Source: Durusdinium trenchii
Taxonomy: Eukaryota > Sar > Dinophyceae > Suessiales > Symbiodiniaceae
Length of the DNA: 64,000 bases
Reading direction: 5' to 3'
Assembly: GCA_963970005.1 (NCBI GenBank)
Contig: CAXAMN010003869.1
Coordinates: 293,762 to 357,761, forward strand
Of this stretch, positions 1 to 9,600 are shown in pieces. The notes under the pieces were generated by a model. It made no database searches. It was not told where the DNA came from and saw nothing but the letters and a program-made list of their open reading frames with translations. The position numbers and the translations under genes are program-made. Position 1 is the first letter of the stretch, and each line of letters opens with the position of its first letter.

Positions 1-713
1 GATACTCTAGTCAATTCTTGGCTTGCTGCCTGCAAATCCGTGTACTTTTCGTGCCAAACCGCCAAAAGGAAGTCAGTGTCAAGAGTCAGAACCTCAATCC
101 AGGTGTCCTATGTGATCTTCCAAAATCAATGTAAAGAATTGTAAAAGAGATGGGCTCCAACCTAAGAGCGATGGCAACTAACCTAATAACATGGACTGGG
201 CAAGTCGTCCTCTGTTTCAAGCTTGCGACCTTCTCTGGTGGAGAAATCGGCAACGCTCCCAGAGGAGTGCCACGAGATGTGAACCTGCGAGATCGACACA
301 GTAACAAAGGGCATCGCTACTAGGAGCAAGGACGCTACTAGGGGCGCTCCTGGCCTTACTACTAGGAACAATGTTTGCTAGTAGAAACAATAAATACATA
401 GAATTAGATCGACAACCAAAAAACACTGTCTGTTGCGTACAAAGACATAGAGACTTTTGTTGCCCTCCTACTTAGTAAGGGAGAAGTAAGCTACTAGGAG
501 AAGTTGCTCCTAGCTAGGAAGCTACTACGCGGACGCAGGATAGCTCACTAATCGCTTGGTTCCTAGATTTTTTGGGAAACAAATAGAAGACAATTCAGTC
601 GCGTTGTTTTGCGAGCACATTCTCGCCTCAATCCAAAAAGCTCTCGGGAAAAGGCAAAGTCAAACTCCTTGGATGGCTTATCCGACCAACTCGGAGGCGT
701 TTTGTCATATCAA

Positions 714-1112
714 AGTAGAAACAAGAAGCTACTAGGAACAAGTGCATCGCTACTAGTAACAAGTGCNNNNNNNNNNTTACTAGTAGTAACAAGAAGCTAC
801 TAGTAACAAGTGCATCGCTACTACTAACAAGTGCCTTACTAGTAGTAACAAGAAGCTATTAGTAACAAGTGCATCGCTAGTAGTAACAAGTGCCTTACTA
901 GTAGCAACAAGAACTATTAGTAACAAGTGCATCGCTAGTAGTAGCAAGTGCCTTACTAGTAGTAACAAAAAACTATTAGGAACAAGTGCATCGCTAGTAG
1001 TAACAAGTGCCTTACTAGTAGTAACAAGAAGCTATTAGCAACAAGTGCATCGCTAGTAGTAACAAGCGCCTTACTAGTAGTAACAAGAAGCTAGTAGTAA
1101 CAAGTGCACTGG
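714..1112 (+). repeat. Tandem array of a ~59-bp CTAGTAG-type unit
   Basis: The word TGCATCGC recurs at about 811, 870, 928, 987 and 1046, a period of 58-59 bp. Each unit reads as AACAAGAAGCTAnTAG, then TAACAAGTGCATCGCTA, then GTAACAAGTGCCTTACTAG. Units differ by single bases (CTATTAG for CTACTAG, TAGGAAC for TAGTAAC). The same words occur singly, in other orders and in both orientations across the window's intergenic DNA. An assembly gap interrupts the array. Confidence 0.85.
767..776. other. Assembly gap (10 N)
   Basis: Ten N bases lie inside the tandem array, so the array length is not trustworthy. Both gaps in the window fall inside repeats of this family. Confidence 0.99.
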
Positions 1113-1670
1113 GTATCGAAGGCGACACTGCAAAAACTTCTCTTCACATTGCTGCCGAGCACAGTACGGTGTTGGCCAGCGACTGCACAGAATGTCAATT
1201 GAAGCTGTGAGTGGTTTGGGTAGGGCAGTGTGGCAGTGTGGCAACATGTGCCAATCATGCCTTGTCAAACTCTGCTTACTGATCCAGTGATCCAAATAAG
1301 AAGCTACCAGTAGCTAGAAGCTGCTAGGTGGAGGCCATCGCTGTTAGGTTGGAGGCAATCGCTAAATCGCTACTAGTAACAAGAAGCTACTAGTAGCTTC
1401 TTGCTCCTAGTAGCGATGCCAGGAGCCCCTAATAGCGTCCTTGCTCCTAGTAACGATGACGGCCTCCGACCCCGATTCGGACTAGAGGGATCGTCTCGTT
1501 TTAGCCAGTGACGAAGAAGGCCCGAGCTGGGTGGTCGAGTTTTGGTTGGCCTGAACTAGATGATGAAATCCGGTGGAGGCCATCTGGCCTCTTCTAGGTT
1601 GGAGGCCACTGCTATTAGAAACAAAGAAAAGGAACAGGAAGAAACGGTCTAATATAGTTTGCAATTAGGT

Positions 1671-1683
1671 TGGAGGCCATCGC
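1671..1683 (+). repeat. Left target-site duplication of the LINE
   Basis: TGGAGGCCATCGC here is repeated exactly at 11563-11575. The sequence is part of the dispersed GGTTGGAGGCCATCGCTATTAG repeat. Deleting 1684-11575 rejoins a canonical repeat unit, which supports target-site duplication over chance. Confidence 0.7.
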
Positions 1684-1752
1684 CAGGCACGGGCCCGAGT
1701 CACCTACCAGCAGGTGTGCCGGTGCGGGCCGAGCACTCGGGGGGGCGTTTTC

Positions 1753-4700
1753 ATGTCGTTGTTCGACCCCGAGCCATGGCTAGGGAAAGTTGATGATGGA
1801 ACTGGCATTCACATAGCCGGCAAAGCATGGTACCGGGACTCACAGAAGGCCGCCTACCACTGCACGACGGCACTTCATGGACAGCCCTTCGTGTTGACTG
1901 GAGTGGATTTGAAGGGTGATCGTTTCACGATCTTTGAAGCTCGAAAATCGACTGACAATGGCTCCACTGTCCTCATGGCAACGCCATCCAAGACGATGAT
2001 CCATAGCTTGATCGACCGAGATGGAGCCACTGAAGTCATCGACATCTGCTCAGGATACGGCATCATGACAGCTGGATATCACCTGATCGGTAGCAAAGTA
2101 CGGTGCCATGTTGAGATCAATGACAAGTATGTTCAATGGCTTCGTGCACGACAGCATAATGTCATCGCTGGAGACATTGACAGTACAGAAGTGAAATTGG
2201 CCTTGCTGCCTTACACACAGGACCCATGCATCATTACGGGAGGTTTTGCATGCCAACCTTTTTCCCAACTCGGAGATGGACGCCAGCAGTATGACCCACG
2301 GGCCCGAAGCTTTGAAGGTATGGTTTCTGCATGCTACCTATACCAGCCAGTGGCCCTGATTCTAGAGTGCACCAAAGAGGCGTTCCACTCCTCATGGGTA
2401 CAAGATTCATTGCAGTCCTTTTGCAAAGCAGCAGGTTACAAGTTCCAGCAACAACTGTGCCACCTACAAGACCTCTGGCCAGCCAAGCGAACACGTTGGT
2501 GGGCGGTGATCACCCATCCAGGAGTGCAGATGCCCATGATACAGAGCTTCCCGGCCCTGGACTTTCAGCCTTCGTTCAGACACCTGCTGCCGAAAATGGC
2601 AGAATGGCCGAGTGCACAGATCGTTGAACTCACACTCAAACCCCATGAATTGGAAGCTTTTGATAGTCAACCCGGGGGTCTTGGCAAGAACGCCATTTGT
2701 CCCAACAAGCCATTGCAAACGGCCCTCCATGCATGGGGATCCCAACTGCACGCCTGTGCTTGCGGTTGCAGGGCCGGAGGTTTCTCCGACCGGCGCATTG
2801 AGGAAAAAGGGTTGTACGGGGCACTGATTCCGCTGAATGGGGTCATCAAAGTCCGAGGCCATGATATCCAACAGATGAGGCACATCCATCCTGATGAGGT
2901 TGCTATCTTGCACATGGTCCCAACACAGTACATCCAAGGAGACCTAAGGTCCTTGAGACTCGACCTCACTGCATTAGGCCAAATGGCCTCACCAGCTCAA
3001 TCTCTGTGGCACCTCGCCCAAGTGGTTCAGGCTTTGGATAGAGTGTTTGGGGTCCCATCGTGTCCGGCTCTAGCTGAACGAGCCCTGGTAGGCCTGGCCA
3101 ACGAAGTTTTTACAGCCAGAGACAACATGCTTGCACCACTCGTTCATACCAAAGAGTCAGCGTTGTTTCAACAAGCTTTCTTCGCTAGGTTCGGATGCAA
3201 GACTGACGTCAGGACACCATCCATGCCGCAAATCGTCGCTTCGGTCGCTAGTGAACCGAATCGGACGTATGGGGGGGGGCCCAAGCGCAAGGCTGAATCA
3301 GCAGACACCGAGTCCTTGATCAGCCATCGAGATAATGTCGTCACAGCCACCGGAGGATTAGAGTTCTTTGCCAACAAGCCGAACAAGGCATGTTTGACTA
3401 AGGTACCTGCACCTCAGGAGGTTCGAGACATCACCATGCCCTCGCATCACATCAATGCACGCATGCCCATTCCTGCAGTTGTGCACACCCAAGGTGTCGC
3501 TCGTGGAAAGGGAAAAGGGGGTTGCTTAGGGATCAAGGAAACAAAGGACTGCCAAACAGCCGATCTCGACCAAACGCAAGCTTTGGAAAGCCGTAGTTCA
3601 GTTCCTGGCAATGAACACCGTCAGCCGATCGATGCCGAGATTGACCCACAGAATCAGACAGAGCACCTCCGCCTGATCTCATCGGAAAGCTTTGCCATCA
3701 CAGTGTGCAGCAAAGATTGTGCGCCGATCCGCATTCAAGTAGGTAAAGGGGCTACAGTAGGACAGCTGTCTCAAGCCGAGGTAGGGGTGTCGCCACTCGT
3801 GCAGCCGATCGTAGTGACCACACTCACTGGGGCTCCACTGCCATTGCAAAGTCTGTTGACTCCGGAAACATGGTATGTCATCGACAATGGAGCCACACAT
3901 AGTGTTCCCAAGTGCAATTTGGTCCATGCAGAGCGATCCATTCTTTTGCCCACCAATGCCTGTCATCGCTTCCATGCGTTGCTGAACCAAGGTCCATTGG
4001 TTGCCATTGACGAGATGGAATTTTATGCTTCGCTGGTCCGCAGTCAAGGACACAATGTAAGCAAACCCATCGTTATCGATGCACATGAAGATCCAGACCA
4101 ACTGATTGCCACATGGGTGCTCCAGTGTATGCATGACCACGATGACGACCCATCGCATCAGGTCTTTCTAGCCCCTGTCTTGGTTTTGAGCCATTGGATT
4201 CCACTGGCAGCACATGTCCACCAAGGTCATTGCACAGTGTTCATTCCACATGACATGGACCGCCACATCCGCCCGTGGATCATCGAATCATGCGGCTTGG
4301 GAGACCTTAGCTTTGAGACATTCATGCAGCCCACCATGTTCTCAGCTGACTGTGGTTTCCAAACGGTAAATTGGATGTTTGCACATGTCATCGGCACGAC
4401 CAATCCACGGGCAGCCACGCCAGCTCAGGCGGATCAATGGAGAGCTCCATTTGCTCGTCACACCATTACCATGAACATGATGACTGGGCACAGCCTGCGA
4501 CTGGGTGGGGTACTACAGCCTGATCAATTGTTGTTGCAGTCGTTACTCAAGCAGCACGGAGTGAGCCAAGAGAGGTTGTCCACATGTGCCACCCATCTGA
4601 TTAGTCAGCTAGGAGCCGACGCTGTCACAAAAGCCCTTGCCAGTTCACAACCATGGAAAGATCTCAAGACGCTGGCATCCCAAGCTGTCCCACCCATCAG

Positions 4701-6369
4701 GATCGTGCTGGCCTCGGAACTCGATGCGGCTGTGCAGACAAGACTCGCCAGTGCAAAGCCTTTCGGGTCTAAGTCGAACAAAAAGCCGACGGCCAATAGC
4801 AACAAGCCGCCCGTCATCCCGTCGGCAGACCAGATCAAATTGCCGGACTCGATCTTTATGCAACAAGATGGACAGAAATTGTCGGCCATCCCGCTGCACA
4901 AAGTTGAAGCACATGCACAAGGCATTGCATTGTGCAACATCCAGGATGTAGAACACCTGCTGAGTCTCTCCGCACCGATTTCAGCTGAGGGTGTGGCGTT
5001 GTTGATTTTAGATCACGCAGACAGCAGGCTCCCGTCCCAGGTTGGGCATATTCGTGTTCCGGCCATGGCCTCAGGTACAGGTGAACCGATGTTGGTGTCT
5101 GCTGCCATGCTTCAACTAGGGGCCAAACGGGTTCTGCGTCATGTGCCGACAGAAAGCTTTGCAGTCGAAGAAATCCAAACAAAAGTCCTCAAGATTGTGG
5201 TCTATAGGGATGAATGGACTGGATCATGGACACAATTTCTGTCCCACCCAGTGAAAGCAGTCTTCGACCACCCGATCCTGCAGGTCCACGAACTCCCATT
5301 GGCTGACCATATCCTTGATGTCTGGGACCGACAAATGCTGGACGCTAAGTTAGGAAGAGCCCAGGCCAGTCAGGCAGAGGTGTTTGCCTTCCAGGTCCGC
5401 ACCACAGAAGCATTCGCCACGCAGTTGATGCACAGCGCAGCCGTTGACGGCATCTATGCAGAGCCGAGAACCATGGACGGTCGCAAACCTGACCCTGCTT
5501 TCAGGGTAGTCTGGATGCCGCGGTTGTCATTAGCCCAAGTCCGCTTAGCCCGTAGCCAGACAGAAGCAAAGACCACTGTGGTCAGAATGGGGGCTAGATT
5601 TGGGCTCCGAGTTGACAAAGAGCAAGCTGAAAAAGTCCATGCCCAGCATAGGCCGGGTCTGATGTTCCTGGACGGACATGAACTGAGGCCATACAAGGTC
5701 GGCCCTTTTCCATATGGCTCGACCAAAGCATCGATCACCAAAGGGCTCAAGCACATCGGCTGGAATGCACGTCCGGTACAGCCCATGTCACAGATGCAGG
5801 TCCAGGAGGGGATCTTCTGGCAGGTGACAGCACCTCATGAGCCTTCGCACTGGATCTACCAAATGAAGCATGGAGATATCCTCATCGCCAAGCTTGACAG
5901 CCAAAAGGAAGCTCCGTTGCCAAGCATGACGAACATCATCGCTTCCAAACAGACCATCGCCAAGTTGGCTCAGACGCACCCCGATCCACAGGCAGATCCG
6001 TGGCTGCAGGCAGATCCATGGCAGTCAAATAGCACTAACCGCAAGCAAGGGCCGACTTCGCAGCCCCATGTTGCCACACCAGGACAGCTTGCCGCGTTGG
6101 AACAACGCCTCGAACAGAAGATCCATGCTGCCAAGCAGGCCTCTCCCGAGGCATCAATGCAAGTTGATCAAACTGCGAGGATTGAAGCCTTGGAGTCACA
6201 AGTCCATTCGCTGACGCACAGTGTTTCCACGTTCCAGAACCAGCAAACCAAAGTGAATCATCAGCTCGCAAGCCAACTGCAGGGCTTCGAGGGGAGAATC
6301 GATGCCAAGTTGGACGACCAGATGCAGCGCATAGAAGCCTTGCTCTCCAAGAAGCAACGGCATGAGTGA
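1753..6369 (+). CDS. LINE ORF1 protein with cytosine-C5 DNA methyltransferase domain
   Basis: The frame is open from the element's 5' end. The first ATG is at 1753; the GTG at 1714 is in frame but an unlikely eukaryotic start. Numbering residues from 1714, a complete C5-methyltransferase runs from about 105 to 441. Motif I is VIDICSGYG (108-116). Motif II has the acid in HVEIN. Motif IV is GGFACQPFSQ with catalytic Cys180 (PCQ is changed to ACQ). Motif VI is ILECT with Glu218. Motif VIII is PAKRTRWW. Motif IX is IHPDEVAILHMVP and motif X is ALGQMASPAQS. The domain would methylate cytosine in DNA using SAM. A second segment has His827 (HW), Asp846 and Cys880 (DCG) in the order seen in Ulp1/C48 cysteine proteases; this is tentative. 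The last ~90 residues are a predicted coiled coil. The remainder is unrecognised. Confidence 0.85.
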   Translation: MSLFDPEPWLGKVDDGTGIHIAGKAWYRDSQKAAYHCTTALHGQPFVLTGVDLKGDRFTIFEARKSTDNGSTVLMATPSKTMIHSLIDRDGATEVIDICSGYGIMTAGYHLIGSKVRCHVEINDKYVQWLRARQHNVIAGDIDSTEVKLALLPYTQDPCIITGGFACQPFSQLGDGRQQYDPRARSFEGMVSACYLYQPVALILECTKEAFHSSWVQDSLQSFCKAAGYKFQQQLCHLQDLWPAKRTRWWAVITHPGVQMPMIQSFPALDFQPSFRHLLPKMAEWPSAQIVELTLKPHELEAFDSQPGGLGKNAICPNKPLQTALHAWGSQLHACACGCRAGGFSDRRIEEKGLYGALIPLNGVIKVRGHDIQQMRHIHPDEVAILHMVPTQYIQGDLRSLRLDLTALGQMASPAQSLWHLAQVVQALDRVFGVPSCPALAERALVGLANEVFTARDNMLAPLVHTKESALFQQAFFARFGCKTDVRTPSMPQIVASVASEPNRTYGGGPKRKAESADTESLISHRDNVVTATGGLEFFANKPNKACLTKVPAPQEVRDITMPSHHINARMPIPAVVHTQGVARGKGKGGCLGIKETKDCQTADLDQTQALESRSSVPGNEHRQPIDAEIDPQNQTEHLRLISSESFAITVCSKDCAPIRIQVGKGATVGQLSQAEVGVSPLVQPIVVTTLTGAPLPLQSLLTPETWYVIDNGATHSVPKCNLVHAERSILLPTNACHRFHALLNQGPLVAIDEMEFYASLVRSQGHNVSKPIVIDAHEDPDQLIATWVLQCMHDHDDDPSHQVFLAPVLVLSHWIPLAAHVHQGHCTVFIPHDMDRHIRPWIIESCGLGDLSFETFMQPTMFSADCGFQTVNWMFAHVIGTTNPRAATPAQADQWRAPFARHTITMNMMTGHSLRLGGVLQPDQLLLQSLLKQHGVSQERLSTCATHLISQLGADAVTKALASSQPWKDLKTLASQAVPPIRIVLASELDAAVQTRLASAKPFGSKSNKKPTANSNKPPVIPSADQIKLPDSIFMQQDGQKLSAIPLHKVEAHAQGIALCNIQDVEHLLSLSAPISAEGVALLILDHADSRLPSQVGHIRVPAMASGTGEPMLVSAAMLQLGAKRVLRHVPTESFAVEEIQTKVLKIVVYRDEWTGSWTQFLSHPVKAVFDHPILQVHELPLADHILDVWDRQMLDAKLGRAQASQAEVFAFQVRTTEAFATQLMHSAAVDGIYAEPRTMDGRKPDPAFRVVWMPRLSLAQVRLARSQTEAKTTVVRMGARFGLRVDKEQAEKVHAQHRPGLMFLDGHELRPYKVGPFPYGSTKASITKGLKHIGWNARPVQPMSQMQVQEGIFWQVTAPHEPSHWIYQMKHGDILIAKLDSQKEAPLPSMTNIIASKQTIAKLAQTHPDPQADPWLQADPWQSNSTNRKQGPTSQPHVATPGQLAALEQRLEQKIHAAKQASPEASMQVDQTARIEALESQVHSLTHSVSTFQNQQTKVNHQLASQLQGFEGRIDAKLDDQMQRIEALLSKKQRHE

Positions 6370-6403
6370 CTAGGTCACAATCGGAGCCAGGGGTTTTTCA
6401 CAA

Positions 6404-6682
6404 ATGCAGTGGCAGCATGCCCTTCGAAGCAGTCGCAAGCACGCCGACTGCAGGTTAATTCATTTTGTCGCATGGGTGGTGTGCATATCCGCCCTGCCGG
6501 GGATGCGATCCGACATAGAGATCGAAGCCATCAAGGTCGCCAGACCAGACACTGGGATCGAGACAGGTTCATGCAGAGTCGTGTCAAAAACCTGCTCCGC
6601 CTTATGCTGGTTCTGACATGTTTTTCGTTATGGGGAGGCCTTACACCCAGGCCCAAAGTCTTCTGGTTTTGTTCTAGGGCTC
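6404..6682 (+). other. Probable N-terminal part of LINE ORF2, interrupted by TGA
   Basis: An ATG at 6404, 35 nt after ORF1 stops, opens the same frame as ORF2. It runs 70 codons to a TGA at 6614-6616, then continues open into ORF2 through RYGEALHPGP (about 6629-6658). The HPGP block just before the endonuclease is, as I recall, usual in dinoflagellate LINE proteins, so the full ORF2 probably starts here and is broken by the TGA. Alternatives are readthrough, internal initiation at the 6683 ATG, or a sequencing error. Confidence 0.55.
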
Positions 6683-9600
6683 TTGAACCCCACGGGTTTG
6701 CAGAACAAGACTGATCTAATTAATCAATTGCCACAGGGTACTCAGGGCACCACTTGGCTGGTTTCGGAAACACACCTAACTCAGCCGGGTTTGGTCCAAT
6801 TCAGACGAGCTTTGAAATTGTCCAAAAGCCCATTTAAGCTCATTCATGGAGATTGTGTTCCCCCCAAATCCCACCTTCAGTCACAACTTGCCTCCCGAGG
6901 CAAGGAAAGAGGAGTTGGGTTTTTGACGAGTGCACCAGGTAGAGAACTCATGACCTCGTGGTCTCAAGACATCCGCCAACACCAAAGGTGTCACGTGGCA
7001 GGTTTCCAGTACGGCCGTCAATGGCTGCAAGGGGGGGTTTTCTACGGCAACGCCTTCCAGAGTGGTGGAGTGTCAACACGTGAGATGAACAATTTCCTCC
7101 TTTCGCAGGTGTACAACCGAATAGGCACCGGTGCTTGTGGGCCCAGGTTCATTGGAGGTGATTTTAATCATTTCATTGATGATCTTTCAGTGGTTCAGAC
7201 AATGCTCCAACAAGGGTGGCAGGAAGTACAGCACTTGGCCGCCAGCCGCTTTGGGCAGGAAATCCAGCCAACCATCCAGCAAAAACATGCTAAGGATTTG
7301 CTTTTTCTCAGCCCAGAGGTGACCCCATTTGTTAAACAAGTTTGTGTGGAGCCAGAATGGGTTGCAAATCATTCCTTAGTCTATGTGGTTTTAGATGTTG
7401 AAGCTACCCAGCCAAGGGTCCCAATCTGGAAACAACCCAGACAGATCGACTGGAACCTCACAGCCACCACCTCGGTCAATGACGACTTGCCTTTTTCACC
7501 AGGAACACAGCACCAACAAACGGCCGAAGATCAATACCGTGCAGTATGGCAATCTTTCGAACATCAAAAGGTTTCGGAGGCTAGAAGGTTGGGGTGCAAC
7601 ATCCATGAATCCCAACTCGGAAGGGGAGCCACCACCGAGCGGAAATGGATAACAGAGAACTTTGTCCCGCTCCGCCCATCTCGGCCCGGAGGTTTCACCC
7701 CAGAATATCATGGACAGAGCATGCTCCATACACGATGGATTAAACAGCTCCGTAGACTGCAGGCATTAGCCCAGACGCACCACCCAGGACATCGCCAATC
7801 ATCGCAATGGCTAGATAGGAAACTTGGACAGTGGCATGCAATCATCCATGCAACAGGCTTCAAGCCGTCCTTTCCGCAATGGTGGGCAAACAAAGCAAAG
7901 CATGTTCTTGGTTTGCCATCCATACTTCCAGACAGAGCACCGGACGAGCACTTGGCGCGTCTTTTAGCTTTGGACTTCAAAGAAGACGTCCATGAACTGG
8001 AAAGTATGTTGCAAACATCTCGAATTCGGCAGGCCAAGCAGTCGCGCCTGGACAATCCAGCCAGGATCTTCACAGATCTACAGGCACCAAGACCAGAACC
8101 AGTACAGATGCTTTTGGCACATCATTCGTCGACCGTGGAATGTATAGATCAGGAGGAGTGTGCCGTCGAACTTGCTTCAGCTAATGCTTTCAAGCCCGAC
8201 GAACCCATTGAATATAATGGAATCCCCCTCAGGGTAATCCACCACGACACTGATAAGCTCTGGCTCGAATCTATGCCGCCCATCCAAACAGGTGACACTC
8301 TAACTCAGACCAAGCCGATAACTGACTTAGAAGAGATATACCAAGAATTCCAAGCCGAATGGATGAAACGATGGGATCGACATGCCCATACGCCAGACAG
8401 CGAATGGGAGCCAATCGTTGATTTTGTCAAAAATGCCATTCCGGCTCCGCCGAGCATGGAATATTCGCCTATCTCGTATAGCGCCTGGCAAACAGCTGTC
8501 GCCCACAAAAAAGTTCGGGCCGCAGTAGGCCCTGATGGAGTTTCGAGGAGCGACTTGCTTGCCCTCCCTAGGAGTCACGTCGAGCCAATCTTGAACATGC
8601 TGTCAGCCATCGAGCAAGGCCAATCCTTCTGGCCCAAGCAGGTTGTCACAGGCCATGTACATGCATTGGAAAAGATACCCAGTGCCTGGAAAGCCAGCCA
8701 ATACCGTCCGCTGACGGTTTTCTCGATCATCTATAGGACATGGTCATCAATCAGGGCCAAACAAACCCTGTACCACCTGAGCCAATTCGTCTCCTCTCAG
8801 GTCACCGGCAACATCCCAGGGCGGTCATGTACAGACTTGTGGTTGAACATACAACTGCACCTCGAAGAATGCATGGCAGATCAGACCCCTGCAGCAGGAG
8901 TGGTAGCCGATCTTGTTAAAGCATATAACTTGCTCCCAAGACTCCCCCTCCTGGCCATAGGTCTGCACCTCGGGATAGCCAAACCCATCATCCAAGCATG
9001 GGCAAACGCGCTGCAGCAGATGGAAAGGGCTTTCAGTGTGAGAGGAACCATAGGCCCTCCCCTCACAACCACCACAGGTTTTGCCGAGGGTTGCGGTCTA
9101 AGCTGTGCAGCCATGCTCTTGTGTAACATAGCCTTGTCTAGGTGGCTTTACATAAGATTCCCCTCAGTCAAGCTTTGGTCCTACGTAGATAACCTTGAAC
9201 TCACCGGCGCCAGCATTGCCGATGTTAACCAGGGACTACAACTGATGACACAGTTCTGTGACCTTCTTGACCTACAGTTGGATGAGGCCAAGACATATTT
9301 TTGGTCTAATGACGCTGCTGACCGTCAGGTTGCAAGACAGTCCAACCTCATGCTGCAAGCCTCCGCACGAGATCTTGGAGCACACATGGAATACGGCCTT
9401 CGGAAAACCAATCATGTCCTTCAAAAAAGAGTACAAACCATGCCACGCATCTGGATAGCATTGGCAAAATCGCCTGCGCCATACCGGCAGAAAGTAGATG
9501 CATTAAGGGTAAAGGGATGGCCACAAGCTCTGTCGGCAGTGTCCTCGGCAAGTCTCGGAGACACACATGTACGATCACTCCGAACCGGAGCATGTCGAGG

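Larger units (their letters stand above)
1..1670. other. Intergenic repeat-rich flank, no gene
   Basis: No convincing coding region is seen. The stretch holds CTACTAG-type modular repeats at about 300-395, 480-535, 714-1112 and 1290-1465. It also has GGAGGCCATCGC-type units at about 1325-1365, 1573-1615 and 1670. Short open frames here are translations of repeats. A copy of the dispersed motif TTGGTTCCTAGA followed by a T/G-rich run lies at 556-580; related copies occur near 17.4 and 18.7 kb. Confidence 0.7.

Noticed and set aside
714-1112. CRISPR-like array of regular repeats
   Set aside because: The whole ~59-bp unit is repeated, with no unique spacers, and the same words are scattered singly in both orientations. 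The window is eukaryotic.
1714-1752. GTG at 1714 as start of LINE ORF1
   Set aside because: A eukaryotic element should use ATG; the first one is at 1753. The extra 13 codons show nothing recognisable.
7708-8073. Reverse-strand ORFs of 100-160 codons inside the LINE and copia genes
   Set aside because: They overlap strongly supported coding frames and have no domains; they are shadows of GC-rich coding sequence.
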